Shown piece after piece: positions 1 to 9,499 of a DNA stretch of 64,000 bases (position 1 is its first letter; every line of letters begins with the position of its first letter). Position numbers and translations under genes: made by a program. The DNA lies in the NCBI GenBank assembly GCA_017644045.1, contig JAEPMI010000006.1, positions 274,980-338,979 of the forward strand. The letters are read 5' to 3'. The notes beneath the pieces are model-generated. The model had not been told where the DNA came from. It saw only the letters and a list, made by a program, of their open reading frames with translations, and searched no databases. This DNA is from Deltaproteobacteria bacterium. Its GTDB lineage: Bacteria; Myxococcota_A; Polyangia; Polyangiales; Houyiibacteriaceae.

Positions 1-266
1 CCGTTGGTCACGATGATGATGCGGACGTTCGTGGCAGCGAGGGCGTGGACGAGGTGAAGCACGCGGTCGCGGAAAAGCAGTGGTTCGCCCCCCACGATGC
101 AGAACTCCTCCGCGCTCGGAACGGAGAGCACCGCGCGGGCGACGTCTTCGACATCCACCATCCGGGGATGCTGCCGCACCTTCCAGTGACTGCACTTCGT
201 GCAGCGCTCGTTGCAGCGCAGCGAGGTCAGGTAGAAAAGGTGTGTCGGCTGTGCCCCCACCGCCAC
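1..266 (-). CDS. Radical SAM protein, N-terminal fragment (cut by window start)
   Basis: Translating the minus strand from a GTG at 266 gives 88 residues that stay open to the window edge. Residues 18-25 read CNERCTKC, a CxxxCxxC motif that binds the radical SAM [4Fe-4S] cluster, followed by GGEP near residue 60, the usual SAM-binding segment. The spacing is normal for the family, and an in-frame TAG lies just upstream of the GTG. Such enzymes cleave S-adenosylmethionine to make a radical. The substrate cannot be told from the N-terminus alone. The gene is divergent from the exported protein that begins at 417. The identification of the fold is firm, but the exact start is less so. Confidence 0.85.
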   Translation of the reverse strand, partial: MAVGAQPTHLFYLTSLRCNERCTKCSHWKVRQHPRMVDVEDVARAVLSVPSAEEFCIVGGEPLLFRDRVLHLVHALAATNVRIIIVTN

Positions 267-404
267 CTAAACTACCACGAGTGGCACTACCTGGGGATGC
301 AAGCAACCAGGCTCACACTCAGAGTTCGCATTGTCCCCGAACAGACACTCCTGAGAGCCTCACTTGCGTTCACGAGAATCCTTCGAGTCTTCCGGCCGTC
401 GTTG

Positions 405-410
405 TATACT
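405..410 (+). promoter_or_regulatory. Candidate -10 element (TATACT) of a possibly leaderless mRNA
   Basis: TATACT matches the sigma-70 -10 consensus closely and ends six bases before the GTG at 417, so transcription would start at or next to the start codon. No Shine-Dalgarno sequence precedes that GTG. The -35 region is weak. This is an inference from sequence only. Confidence 0.3.
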
Positions 411-416
411 CGACAC

Positions 417-2105
417 GTGGCTCCTCCGGCCCATGACTCCTCGAGTCACTCTGCCGTGTTCCTCTACTGTCTGTCGGCAGCCACCGTTCTCGTACACACT
501 CAGGCATCACTGGCGCAAGACCACACGCCAAGCCTTCCAGACTGCGTCAGAGCCGTGCAGCACGGACGATTCGAACCAGATGGACACACAAGCTTCATTC
601 TGCGCTTCGACCCGCCAAGCAATTGCGGCGCTGTGGCAACTCGCGATCGACGAGACGCGGCGTTCACGGACGAAGCTTGTCAGGCAGCCGAGCCATCGTC
701 AGAACTGCTACTTACCCCCGAATCCAACAGCATCTACGCGGTCCACGGAGAGGGACCCTCGCGAACCTGCAAACTCGCGTTCCGAGTACGGGTTCCTGGC
801 AATAGAAGAACTCCTCTGCGGTCCTGGATTCAATCCAGCGACGGTCGCGGAACGAAGTGGCTCCGCCTCAGCTCTGCTCTCTCCATTCGTACCCACATGG
901 GGCTTTCAGACAACCAGCCACTTCTAACCGAACTCGTACTCGCAGCTGATACAGGCCACATATGGCTCGAGGCTGTTCGGGGCGGACGCATCGTCCGTCA
1001 TCGCATCGCTGCCATCCGCGATACCGGCGAAGTGTCGTTTCGACTCCCGTCGGAAGTGGCCCAGCGCAGCCGCTCCTCGCGGATGACGACGCAAGAGCTC
1101 GTGCAGTCTCTGCAGCGAATGCGTCTCTGCCTGTCGAACAGCTACTTCGACCCCCCTATGAGCTCCGGCGCCTGTGTAGCGCTGGCAGACGTAATGAGCG
1201 TGTCTGCGATCCCTACTCACCATCTGGTGTCGATCAGGCGCTCGACACGGAACCGCGAGCCGCGGCAGCCCCCACTTCGCTCCGAAGCGTCCTCCCAATA
1301 CGTCAACGTCGGAAGCAGCCTCGAACTCGGCGAGGGACTGGCGGTCTGCTCCCACGCAGGCTGTACGACCCGTGGCCAAATCGCCGCTACAGGACCGCAC
1401 GAGGTTCGGTTCAGCGATACCTACCTTGAGCTCACAGTAGTTCGGTTCAACGCAATCGACCCTTCAAGAGACTGGTCGCTGACCAACTCACGGTCCACGC
1501 TTTCCCTCACTCAGAACGCGCCTAATTGGGCGGGTAACGAACTCCTTGAAACACAATGGCCTGTTCCTCGTGTCGCAGACGGCACCCACCTGCCCCGCGG
1601 CTTCCTCGGGATCATTCCTGCGGGCACCGCACCATGTCCTGCACGCGGCAACACCGATCGATCTCTGGCACTGGTCTCTCGGGACTCGCTTGGGACCCTC
1701 CGCTGTCACGCCGCGGCCGACCTGCCTGACCCGAAACGGGCACTGGCCAGCAGCTGCTTCGGCCGACTCTGTGTTGAAGCTCTCCGCTCACCTCTACTTG
1801 TTTCACTAGTACACCGCCGACCGTACGTAGGGGCTCTGTTTCGCCTCGCAGGGATGACCCTGGAGCTATCCTCTTCAATCCGACTGGCCGGAGGCCTCAG
1901 CACAACCGCTCAGCTGGGCCTACTCGATGGCACCCCGGGCATCGGACTCGGTTTCGACGTTCTGCTCGAGTTTGGCCCCCGCCGGGCAAGTCGACTCTTC
2001 CAGCTCGGCTGGGCGCGGTTCGTATTGGGCAGCGGCGCACAAGAGGTGAAATCACGGCACTTTGTGATTGGCATGGACCTGAGCGAACTGCGTTCCGATG
2101 AATAG
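417..2105 (+). CDS. Exported protein of unknown function, possible C-terminal beta-barrel
   Basis: The frame stays open from base 45, but the first 124 codons overlap the divergent radical SAM gene and look non-coding. From the GTG at 417 the protein begins with a short polar stretch, a hydrophobic core (about residues 13-30) and a signal-peptidase-like SLAQ-D site, giving 562 residues with an export signal. The body has several cysteine pairs. The last 100 or so residues alternate polar and hydrophobic (for example GLGFDVLLEFG), as in an outer-membrane barrel. I do not recognise the family. Its stop overlaps the next start by eight bases, so the two are probably co-translated. Base composition is less GC-rich than in the right half of the window. 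Confidence 0.65.
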   Translation: MAPPAHDSSSHSAVFLYCLSAATVLVHTQASLAQDHTPSLPDCVRAVQHGRFEPDGHTSFILRFDPPSNCGAVATRDRRDAAFTDEACQAAEPSSELLLTPESNSIYAVHGEGPSRTCKLAFRVRVPGNRRTPLRSWIQSSDGRGTKWLRLSSALSIRTHMGLSDNQPLLTELVLAADTGHIWLEAVRGGRIVRHRIAAIRDTGEVSFRLPSEVAQRSRSSRMTTQELVQSLQRMRLCLSNSYFDPPMSSGACVALADVMSVSAIPTHHLVSIRRSTRNREPRQPPLRSEASSQYVNVGSSLELGEGLAVCSHAGCTTRGQIAATGPHEVRFSDTYLELTVVRFNAIDPSRDWSLTNSRSTLSLTQNAPNWAGNELLETQWPVPRVADGTHLPRGFLGIIPAGTAPCPARGNTDRSLALVSRDSLGTLRCHAAADLPDPKRALASSCFGRLCVEALRSPLLVSLVHRRPYVGALFRLAGMTLELSSSIRLAGGLSTTAQLGLLDGTPGIGLGFDVLLEFGPRRASRLFQLGWARFVLGSGAQEVKSRHFVIGMDLSELRSDE

Positions 2106-3414
2106 TTCACAAGGCACTAGTAGACTTGCGTGGACTGGCGCTTTCAGCGTGGTCCTCTTTGGGGCCATGGCTGGCAACGCACCGGAACTTGCACGGGGCG
2201 ATCCACCACAAAACACCACTCCAGGCCTACTACAATCCGAGGATGAACGTTGGCTTCTTGTCGACCGTACAATGGAGGCCTTGAGACGCCTTGGCGAAGC
2301 CTATTGCACCGTCGATGAAGACGACGAAGCTGAGCAGGAAGGCAGCGAGCGAAGATCATGGACAGGGCACACCGAATCCGGATCACTGATCTTCTTCTAT
2401 GAGTGTGACTGGGAGTTTCCCGAGGCGGCCTCCGAGTTCTCTGATCCCTTCCGACGCAGCGAACTAGAATCTGCTTGGCGAACGATGGTCAACATCATGG
2501 AGTCGTCACCTAGCCTCCACATGACCGTAGTCGGAACCGCTGACACGAAGACCCTATCGGATGACGGCAACGAATGCGTAGAGCAGATTCTAGAAGCCGA
2601 ACTCAAGGGCATCCCCGAATGCAACGCCTGTGAATCGAGCCGCAACAACGCTATCCTAGCTTACTGCCGAGCGTCACCACCTAGTAGCATCACTTCCAAT
2701 ATCGAGCCGTCAACCGCGGAAAGAATACTTAGCATGGGCGTCGCGCACATTAGGAACGCGAGCAACGCTAGACGCCGGTTTATTCCTCAGTGCCTGACTC
2801 GGTCAGCTGCGGCAGAAGCTGCTGATTCGGAACGCGTCACCAGCCGAGAGCCGCTGGGAGACCGACGAGTACGGTTCGTGATGATTGGCGATCCAGAGCC
2901 AGACGCAATCGACACGTCACGGGTCGCATGCCCAAACGAGTCCGCGCCTCCTCTCGACCGACTTCGCTGCCTCCAGCAATCGCGGTCTGCGCAACTAGTA
3001 ACGTTCTTGCCAGCGAGCCCCGCACCGGAACCGTTTCCTACTCGCGTAGTTTCGGAGGTGGGGGACGCCTATGCTGCTACTCCGCTCGTAGACATCAGGT
3101 CACGGTTTCGATCCCACCTTCGCTCCTGCGAGTTTCTCGGAGCTCGTGCCGAGTGTACTCCTACTGACAGCGATGCCGCTGAACTCTTCCGGTGTGGACC
3201 AATGTCACGCTTCTGTGACCTGCCGCTTGCAGAACCCTTGGCGCTAGAGTCCGGCAGAGGCACCAGACGACGCAACCTCTCAGAGGCTTCGTGGCGGGAG
3301 GCCTATCGCCGCTTCCGACTGCAAGAACTTTCCGTGTATCTTGGATATAGCTTTGTCACGCTCAGACACAAGGCTGGCCGAGTAGCAACTTGCTCTGACA
3401 GAGCACAGGAGTAG
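2098..3414 (+). CDS. Exported protein of unknown function
   Basis: This 438-residue protein starts inside the end of the previous gene (ATG overlapping its TAG). Residues 8-33 form a signal peptide. The mature part is acidic and cysteine-containing. The stretch around residues 140-220 (VVGTADTK, then an NNAILAYCRA segment and later NARRRF) loosely recalls OmpA-like peptidoglycan-binding domains, but the match is too weak to assign. It sits in the middle of three exported-protein genes in one direction, which suggests a shared envelope role. The family is not recognised. Confidence 0.7.
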   Translation: MNSSQGTSRLAWTGAFSVVLFGAMAGNAPELARGDPPQNTTPGLLQSEDERWLLVDRTMEALRRLGEAYCTVDEDDEAEQEGSERRSWTGHTESGSLIFFYECDWEFPEAASEFSDPFRRSELESAWRTMVNIMESSPSLHMTVVGTADTKTLSDDGNECVEQILEAELKGIPECNACESSRNNAILAYCRASPPSSITSNIEPSTAERILSMGVAHIRNASNARRRFIPQCLTRSAAAEAADSERVTSREPLGDRRVRFVMIGDPEPDAIDTSRVACPNESAPPLDRLRCLQQSRSAQLVTFLPASPAPEPFPTRVVSEVGDAYAATPLVDIRSRFRSHLRSCEFLGARAECTPTDSDAAELFRCGPMSRFCDLPLAEPLALESGRGTRRRNLSEASWREAYRRFRLQELSVYLGYSFVTLRHKAGRVATCSDRAQE

Positions 3415-3420
3415 CACTGG

Positions 3421-5232
3421 ATGCATAGACACCAGAAGCGCAAGGTATTGTCAGCAATGACTTTGCTTATTTGGTCTTGCTTTCCTACTGAACTATCGGC
3501 CCAGCCGACTGAGTCAGTCTGGAACGCCAATTTTTCCCAGGCAATCGAACGGGAAGTTCTCCTACACATTGCTGAGAGTATTGCAGGCAGTACGTCTGCA
3601 GACGAAGCGACCGAGGACCTCGGCTCGTTGACGGTAGACAAGCTTCGAACCCGCGTGAATCTGCTTTGTAGAGGAAGCGCCAGCGATCAGCCATATTGTA
3701 TGGCACACGCAAGGCACCTTGAGCGCCGGGTCGACCTAAGAGCTGCGGCTGAGAACGCATTGCGAGACTTTAGCGCTAGCGCGAACGCGGGCCGTCCGAG
3801 GGTCAGAGCGACGGTCGATCCGGACATCGCGCTTCTTGCAGAATGGCTGCTCGATGAGGCTGCTCACCAGGTGTGGGCATATGCGGTGGATCGTCTTCGG
3901 GGCATGTGCTCGGAGGATGCTGTCACGGTCCGAGACGTGACGAAGACCGTAGGCAATCTCTTGCCCGCGATGTGTCAGCTGATGGACTCTGATCGACGCG
4001 TCCCTACCTTGCAGGAGGTTCTTGAGGCTGCCCAAATGGACGTAATGGCTTTCCCGTCAGCCCTCCTTGAAATTCTTCCTTCCAGCTCTCCAGGGCTCGC
4101 TTCGGCTCGCCACGCCATCGGACTATTGGGCCAACTGCTCGCAGCCCCGTCTCCCAGCGGGCTTCTGCGCTACTTCCTTGACAACAGCGCTTTCGGTCTA
4201 CACTTGACCTCCGAGCAGATAGATGCTCTTTCGGACTCCATAGACGCATTTCAGTTTGCACATCAATACGGACTTGACATTAGCGTCCTCCCGCTCAGCA
4301 ATATTGTTTCCACGGTTGCTCCAGTCGACTCAGCGCAGAGAGGACGGATCCGAGCAGTATTGCGAGCAGCCTTCAAGATCTCGAGCACGTGGTCGTTGTT
4401 GGGCAGTGACTCCTCTATTTCCGCGAAGCTTCACGTCCTTTCTCAGGTGCTCGACGAAGGCTATGAGATGCTCGCTGCGATGGGTGCTGATGCCGAGGAA
4501 CTTCGCGCTCTAGTTCCTCGCTTTTCGAGGATTCTCCAGGGACTGTCTGAGCGGAACTTTGCACCTCTGGTCGCTTTTTGCCTCCAAGAAGCAGAGAAAG
4601 CTGGCGTCGTCTCTGGCGAGGTTGCCTCCGCGGTGGCATTTGGCAGTGCACTTCTCGATAGCGAGGACGGAGTAGACTTGAGGAACGCTCTCGAGAGCCT
4701 GTCTACAGGTGAGCCAACCTCATACGAGCAACCACGAGTAGCGCTCTTTGCTAGTGTTGGCTTCCTGGGTGGCGCGCTCCGGGTTCCAAACGCCGACGAT
4801 GAAAAGGGTGGGTTCTTCGCTCCGGAGCTCTCTTTAGGTCTGGAGGCCAGCTATCCCTTCGCGCAGGACCGAGAACATTTGCTCAATGCATTTCGCTATG
4901 TGAGCTTCGGCATCACGATCCTGGATCTAGGGGCCGCGGTGTCATACTCGGGCGCGTCGGTGGATTCGGTGCCGAACAGCGACGAGGGACGCGTAGGCTG
5001 GGGGAACGTGTTTTCGCCAGGCATTGCCGTCCGGCTACACTTGGTTGGCCCTCTGGTTCTTGGAGGGGCCGTCAATGTCCAGCCCTACGCACGCGCGGCG
5101 GTCACTCCCGAGGCGCCGGCAGACATGCCGGATGTGGTGCCCCCAACTGAGTACGAAGAACGTATGGCAGTTCGTATCGGCCTCGGGCTGTCGGTCCACT
5201 GGCAGATATTCGGTGTCGAGATTGCGAACTAA
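3421..5232 (+). CDS. Exported helical protein with C-terminal barrel-like region
   Basis: The protein has 603 residues and begins six bases after the previous stop. Residues 1-28 are a signal peptide ending LSAQ. The long middle (about 30-430) is predicted to be mostly alpha-helical, with many Ala/Leu/Asp-rich helices and repeated LL motifs. From about 440 to the end the pattern becomes short amphipathic beta-strands rich in Gly and aromatic residues (VALFASVGFLGGALR; FGITILDLGAAVSYSG), as in an outer-membrane barrel. The family is not recognised. It is the last gene of a three-gene set, and 180 bases separate it from the next operon. Confidence 0.7.
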   Translation: MHRHQKRKVLSAMTLLIWSCFPTELSAQPTESVWNANFSQAIEREVLLHIAESIAGSTSADEATEDLGSLTVDKLRTRVNLLCRGSASDQPYCMAHARHLERRVDLRAAAENALRDFSASANAGRPRVRATVDPDIALLAEWLLDEAAHQVWAYAVDRLRGMCSEDAVTVRDVTKTVGNLLPAMCQLMDSDRRVPTLQEVLEAAQMDVMAFPSALLEILPSSSPGLASARHAIGLLGQLLAAPSPSGLLRYFLDNSAFGLHLTSEQIDALSDSIDAFQFAHQYGLDISVLPLSNIVSTVAPVDSAQRGRIRAVLRAAFKISSTWSLLGSDSSISAKLHVLSQVLDEGYEMLAAMGADAEELRALVPRFSRILQGLSERNFAPLVAFCLQEAEKAGVVSGEVASAVAFGSALLDSEDGVDLRNALESLSTGEPTSYEQPRVALFASVGFLGGALRVPNADDEKGGFFAPELSLGLEASYPFAQDREHLLNAFRYVSFGITILDLGAAVSYSGASVDSVPNSDEGRVGWGNVFSPGIAVRLHLVGPLVLGGAVNVQPYARAAVTPEAPADMPDVVPPTEYEERMAVRIGLGLSVHWQIFGVEIAN

Positions 5233-5410
5233 GCGCCTTGTGCGATCGCGAGCGGTCGAGGTTGGGCAGCCGGAGTGCGGGTTGTGTAGGCATCTACGCA
5301 ACTTCGTGAAGCGCGGTCCGTAGCCACCACGGCGACCAACCGCGGAGGCGGTCTTACGTCACCTAACTTGCATCGCCCGGTGCTCTTGGCCGCGGCCCCG
5401 CCGGGTGCGT

Positions 5411-6865
5411 ATGATTCAGCGTATGGCACTCTCAGACGCTCGCACCGTCTTCGTCATCTCCGACCTGCATATCGGCGGCGCGTACGCGGCCGAGAACGGC
5501 GATGACGGTTCGGTGGCGGGGCGCGGCTTTCGGATCTGCACCCGCGTGCCCGTGCTTGCAGAGTTCGTGCGGTCGCTTCCCGCCCTCGCGGGGGGCCCGG
5601 TCGAGCTCGTCATCAACGGCGACTTCGTCGACTTCCTGGCCGAGGACCACGACGGCGAGTTTGTGTCGTTCATCTCGGATGAGGCGCTCGCCGAGAGCGT
5701 GTTCCTCGAGATCGTCGAACGCGACCTGGTGCTGTTTGAGGCGCTCCGCGAGCTCGTCGACGCTGGCCACCGTGTGACAATCCTCCTCGGCAACCACGAC
5801 ATCGAGCTCGCGTACCCACGCGTCACCGCGGCGCTCATCGATGTTCTCGGTGGTCCGACGGAATCTCTCTCGATCGAGCCGTACGGTCAGCCGCTTCGGA
5901 TTGGGGATGCCTGGATCGAACATGGCAACCGCTTCGATGGGTTCAACACGATCACGGCGGAGCAACTGGCGAGGCTCGTCGCTGGGGACGGCGGGTGGGC
6001 CGACTTGCCTCCGGGTAGTCATCTCGTCGCGACGTTGATGAATCCGCGAAAGCGCGAGCTTCCCTTCGTCGACCTCCTCAAGCCGGAGCAACAGGCGGCC
6101 ATTCCCGTGCTACTGGCGCTCGATCCTACCGCGCGGACTGAGCTCGGCCGACTGCTCCTGTTGAAGTGGTACGCCGACAGACGGATCGACGCGCGCGCGC
6201 AGCGCGGAGGGCTCGAGAGCATGTCCAGCTTCGACGCAGGCGAGGATGAGACCGACGAGCCGGGACCTGAAGACCTGATCTTCGAGACCCTAGCGGCAAG
6301 CCTCGGAGGCCAAGAGGAGGCGGCGGAGTTCTTGGCGCTCATCGAACGAGATGAGACCGAAGCGGAGAGAGGGCTCGAGCCGATGAGCTGGAACGAGGCG
6401 CTCGGGTCGGTCGAGCTTCTGCTCTCCTCCCGCCCCCGAATCACAGCACTGTGGCAAGCGCTCCAAGCGCTTCACCGAGACCTATCCTTCGAACGTTCCA
6501 CGGAGTCTGACCCCCGGTACTTGGACGCGATCGAAGCAATCCCCGACGCTCGCTGGGTAGTGATGGGACACACGCACTTGGCGAAGCTGCACGAGGACAT
6601 CCTCCCAGGACGAACTTACTTGAACAGCGGCACGTGGGCCGACCTGATACCCTTCCCGGAGCACATTTTGCAGGGCGCGAAGAGCGAAGGTATCGCGCGC
6701 CTCAAGCAGTTCCTAGAGGATCTCAGAGCTGGTCGCACGAACCCGGAACGGTTGGCGCGCTGGATCGACTTTCGGCCTACCTACGTGCGGCTCGAATACG
6801 ACGGTTCCTGTGTGACCGAAGCAGCGCTCGAGGAATACTCTCTACGCTCGTCCCTCGGTACTTAG
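5411..6865 (+). CDS. Calcineurin-like metallophosphoesterase
   Basis: All metal-binding motifs of the calcineurin-like phosphoesterase fold are present: SDLHIGG near the N-terminus, NGDFVDF around residue 75, GNHD around 130, and MGHTH around 385 followed by LNSGTW. There is no signal peptide, so it should act in the cytoplasm. The substrate is unknown; phosphoesters of nucleotides or lipids are typical for the family. About 100 residues between GNHD and GHTH are an acidic insertion. Starts at GTG 5405, ATG 5411 or ATG 5423 are all possible and none has a clear ribosome site. The gene opens a four-gene operon and ends one base before the ABC ATPase start, which suggests a role tied to that system. 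Confidence 0.88.
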   Translation: MIQRMALSDARTVFVISDLHIGGAYAAENGDDGSVAGRGFRICTRVPVLAEFVRSLPALAGGPVELVINGDFVDFLAEDHDGEFVSFISDEALAESVFLEIVERDLVLFEALRELVDAGHRVTILLGNHDIELAYPRVTAALIDVLGGPTESLSIEPYGQPLRIGDAWIEHGNRFDGFNTITAEQLARLVAGDGGWADLPPGSHLVATLMNPRKRELPFVDLLKPEQQAAIPVLLALDPTARTELGRLLLLKWYADRRIDARAQRGGLESMSSFDAGEDETDEPGPEDLIFETLAASLGGQEEAAEFLALIERDETEAERGLEPMSWNEALGSVELLLSSRPRITALWQALQALHRDLSFERSTESDPRYLDAIEAIPDARWVVMGHTHLAKLHEDILPGRTYLNSGTWADLIPFPEHILQGAKSEGIARLKQFLEDLRAGRTNPERLARWIDFRPTYVRLEYDGSCVTEAALEEYSLRSSLGT

Positions 6866-6866
6866 G

Positions 6867-8039
6867 ATGAAGTGGCTCGCGTACCGAGCGAGGGTTCATG
6901 AGCACATCGTCGAGGAGCGCTATGAGAGCGCAAAGGACGAGCTGCTCGCCGCCACCGAGGCGGATGAACTGGACGCCGGCACCATCACCAAGACGCTGGA
7001 ACTATGCGCGAGGCTGAGCCGCCTCGCTGCCGAGCCCGGCTCGAGTAGAGGGACGCACCTCGAGTCGAGTGTCGACGAAGTCCTCGACCTACTCCAGGCT
7101 CTGGTCCATTTTCCTCCGGAGAGCGGCGACGACGAGCCGCTGCTCCGGATGGTCCACGCGCGCAAGCGCCTATCCACTGCATTCGCGATCGGCCCGATCG
7201 ACATCCTGGAGATTAGGGGCGGCGAGGTATGGGGGGTGGTCGGCACCAACGGAAGTGGCAAGAGTTCGCTGCTCCGACTTCTTGTCGGCGAGCTTGCTCT
7301 CGATGCGGGAGACCTCGAGCATCCGGGCTTGCAGCGTGAGTCTCGGGGGCGGAGCTGGCGCTCACTCGTAGCCTGGGTTCCGCAGGTGGTCGAATCTTGG
7401 CCGAGCACGTTCTCCGAGGAACTCGCAAGCACTCTCGCGTACTTCGGGGTTACTGGCGCCAAGAACGCGAGGCGCGCAAAGAATCTCCTGCGCGTCCACG
7501 AACTTACGGGAGTAGCAGACGCCCGATGGTCTCAGCTTTCAGGCGGCATGCGCGCCCGATGCGCGCTCGCGTTGGCCATGGCGTGCGATCCTCGACTACT
7601 CGTGCTTGACGAGCCACTAGCTCCTCTTGATCCGGCGGCCCGCCTGAAGTTCGTCCACCGCCTCAGGGTACTTGCAGATCGGGACCAGCTTGGCGTGGTC
7701 GTGTCGTCGCAACACGTTCCAGACATCGAGCGGGTGTCGGACTGGATTGTCGTCCTTGACGGCGGACGGGAGCGGTTTCGGGGCGTTCCGCTCAGCCCGT
7801 CTGTCTCGGACCCGGACCTGTTCGAGGTGGAACTCACAGGCGCAACTCTTGCGGGCCTGCGTGCAGAGCTCGCGACAATGGCGAACGTTCGAAGCGTTTC
7901 GAAGGGGCTGTTCATCATCGAGCTGTTTCCGGGCGTCGACCGCGGAACGTGCCTAGCTCGCCTCGCTTTAGCAGGAGAGCTGCGAAGCATCCGCCTGCTG
8001 ACGGGTTCTGCATTGTACCATCTGTGGGGGGCCGATTGA
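6867..8039 (+). CDS. ABC-type ATP-binding protein
   Basis: This is a single ABC ATPase of 390 residues. After a helical N-terminal extension of about 90 residues come Walker A (GTNGSGKSS, about 126-134), the signature LSGGMRARCALALA (about 225), Walker B LLVLDEPLAPLD (about 247) and the switch histidine in SSQHVP. A C-terminal domain of about 75 residues resembles the accessory domain of drug- and lipid-type exporters. The partner is probably the membrane protein encoded next, whose ATG shares one base with this gene's TGA. The N-terminal extension is not usual for a transporter ATPase and could link it to the operon's other proteins. Confidence 0.9.
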   Translation: MKWLAYRARVHEHIVEERYESAKDELLAATEADELDAGTITKTLELCARLSRLAAEPGSSRGTHLESSVDEVLDLLQALVHFPPESGDDEPLLRMVHARKRLSTAFAIGPIDILEIRGGEVWGVVGTNGSGKSSLLRLLVGELALDAGDLEHPGLQRESRGRSWRSLVAWVPQVVESWPSTFSEELASTLAYFGVTGAKNARRAKNLLRVHELTGVADARWSQLSGGMRARCALALAMACDPRLLVLDEPLAPLDPAARLKFVHRLRVLADRDQLGVVVSSQHVPDIERVSDWIVVLDGGRERFRGVPLSPSVSDPDLFEVELTGATLAGLRAELATMANVRSVSKGLFIIELFPGVDRGTCLARLALAGELRSIRLLTGSALYHLWGAD

Positions 8040-9499
8040 TGCGTCCATGCCGTGGGGACGGCAAACACGCCGAGGGAGCAAGGATTTCTCGACTGGCTAC
8101 GGCTGCTGGTCGAGTCAAGGCGCCGCTTCGTTGGGCGAACATGGCGATCCGACGGAACGCGCCCCGAATCCATGTCTTGCGGCCGCTCGAGCTGATTGCG
8201 TTTCTGATTCTGATGTATGGGGCAATCGGAGTTGCGTCGTTGGTCTGGCCCGAACGACCTGAAGACATCTCCGATGTATGGACTAGCAGCGTTGCCATAC
8301 TCGTGATCTGTGGCGTAGTGGCAGGGGCATGGATCACTGAGCAATGGCGCCGGAGAAAACGGCATCCCGTTTCCCTGCCTCCCGGTCTCGCCTGGTCACT
8401 GTCAGCAACAGTCCTGATTTTGGCCTCCATACTCTCACCGGCTGTGGTGTATTCCAATATCCGGAGCTACCAGATCCGCGACGCCGTCTCATTGCAGACG
8501 GTCCTTGACGCTAACGCCAAGCTCGGGCAGCCGGGCATCCCGTTGAGCCGCCCTCTGCGATTCCCTGTAACCTTCAGCCATCGCACCCACACAGCGCTGC
8601 TCGTGGAGCCCGACGCTCCTGACCGAGCCCTTCGGATCGAACACCACCTCGGCAGCGCCTTCGGGGTGTGTCGCCACGCCGTGCGCACGCGGCACTCCGC
8701 TGTGAACCAGGAAGAGCTGAAGCAGCTGTCATGGCCGTTCGGTGGACCGAGTGACGACGAATGGGATGAGATCTTCGCGGACTGCCTACGTGCCACCGAG
8801 GACGGCAGCTCCGTGGAACAGCGCCGAATGCATCTTAGATCAGTCGCGAGGCACGAGGCATCCTTACGACGGTTCATTGGCAGCGCCCAGTTCGCGCTTC
8901 TGGCGTACCGGCTTGGCGACCCATACATCGACAGGCGCGTTCCTCAAGAACACCGGCGCTACATAGCACGCTCCTTCCCCTTGGAGGACCCTAGCTGGCT
9001 ACTCGCGCTCGCTGTAGTCACCGTGACTGCCGGCATGTTTACATGGCTCGCTACGTATGTCCGTCTTCGCTACCCTGCCATCTTGCTCGTGTACGCGACA
9101 CTCGCGATCCTCGTCCCGGTTGCGCTTGATTTCAGGTTGCTTACCGTTGAGATCGTGTGGGCTACGCGCCTCGCTCTAGGGGCTCTTACGCTGTTGGGCC
9201 TGACTGGCGTTGCCGTCAGTGCGATCCGCGGTCGCTATCTCGGGATTACCGAGTTCTCACTAACATGGTGCCTCTTCGTGCCGTGCCTGTGGACCGCTGC
9301 CGAATGGGGATGGTCGCGGGACCATCTGGACAACCCGTTCTTGGTGAGGTCCCCCGAGCAAGGTGGCCCGGCGACGGTCTTGACGTGTCAGTACGGATGG
9401 GGCTGTCAGGTCGTCATGGGGGCTCTGGTCTTGATCGTGCTCTTGGGTTGGGCTCTTTCGCCATTGGTGGACCGGTTGAGAAGCATGGCACGGGGGTGA
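8039..9499 (+). CDS. Polytopic membrane protein, probable partner of the ABC ATPase
   Basis: The 486-residue product has about eight membrane helices: three near residues 51-69, 83-103 and 121-140, then a soluble loop of nearly 200 residues, then five more in the last 160 residues. Three-plus-five helices with a large loop would suit an ABC permease with an extracytoplasmic sensing or adaptor domain, but no permease family motif is recognised. The frame is open upstream to 7949, and the ATG at 8039 is chosen because it overlaps the ABC gene stop (TGATG), as elsewhere in this operon. The loop holds two cysteines and many charged residues. Confidence 0.75.
   Translation: MRPCRGDGKHAEGARISRLATAAGRVKAPLRWANMAIRRNAPRIHVLRPLELIAFLILMYGAIGVASLVWPERPEDISDVWTSSVAILVICGVVAGAWITEQWRRRKRHPVSLPPGLAWSLSATVLILASILSPAVVYSNIRSYQIRDAVSLQTVLDANAKLGQPGIPLSRPLRFPVTFSHRTHTALLVEPDAPDRALRIEHHLGSAFGVCRHAVRTRHSAVNQEELKQLSWPFGGPSDDEWDEIFADCLRATEDGSSVEQRRMHLRSVARHEASLRRFIGSAQFALLAYRLGDPYIDRRVPQEHRRYIARSFPLEDPSWLLALAVVTVTAGMFTWLATYVRLRYPAILLVYATLAILVPVALDFRLLTVEIVWATRLALGALTLLGLTGVAVSAIRGRYLGITEFSLTWCLFVPCLWTAAEWGWSRDHLDNPFLVRSPEQGGPATVLTCQYGWGCQVVMGALVLIVLLGWALSPLVDRLRSMARG

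Noticed and set aside
45-416. An N-terminal extension of the first exported protein
   Set aside because: It overlaps the divergent radical SAM gene, whose cluster motif is clear, and would put the signal peptide far from the N-terminus.
9157-9495. An upstream extension of the trypsin-NACHT-FGE protein
   Set aside because: It lies over the membrane helices of the preceding gene and reads as low-complexity Arg/Gly sequence; the overlapping GTG at 9496 is the natural start.
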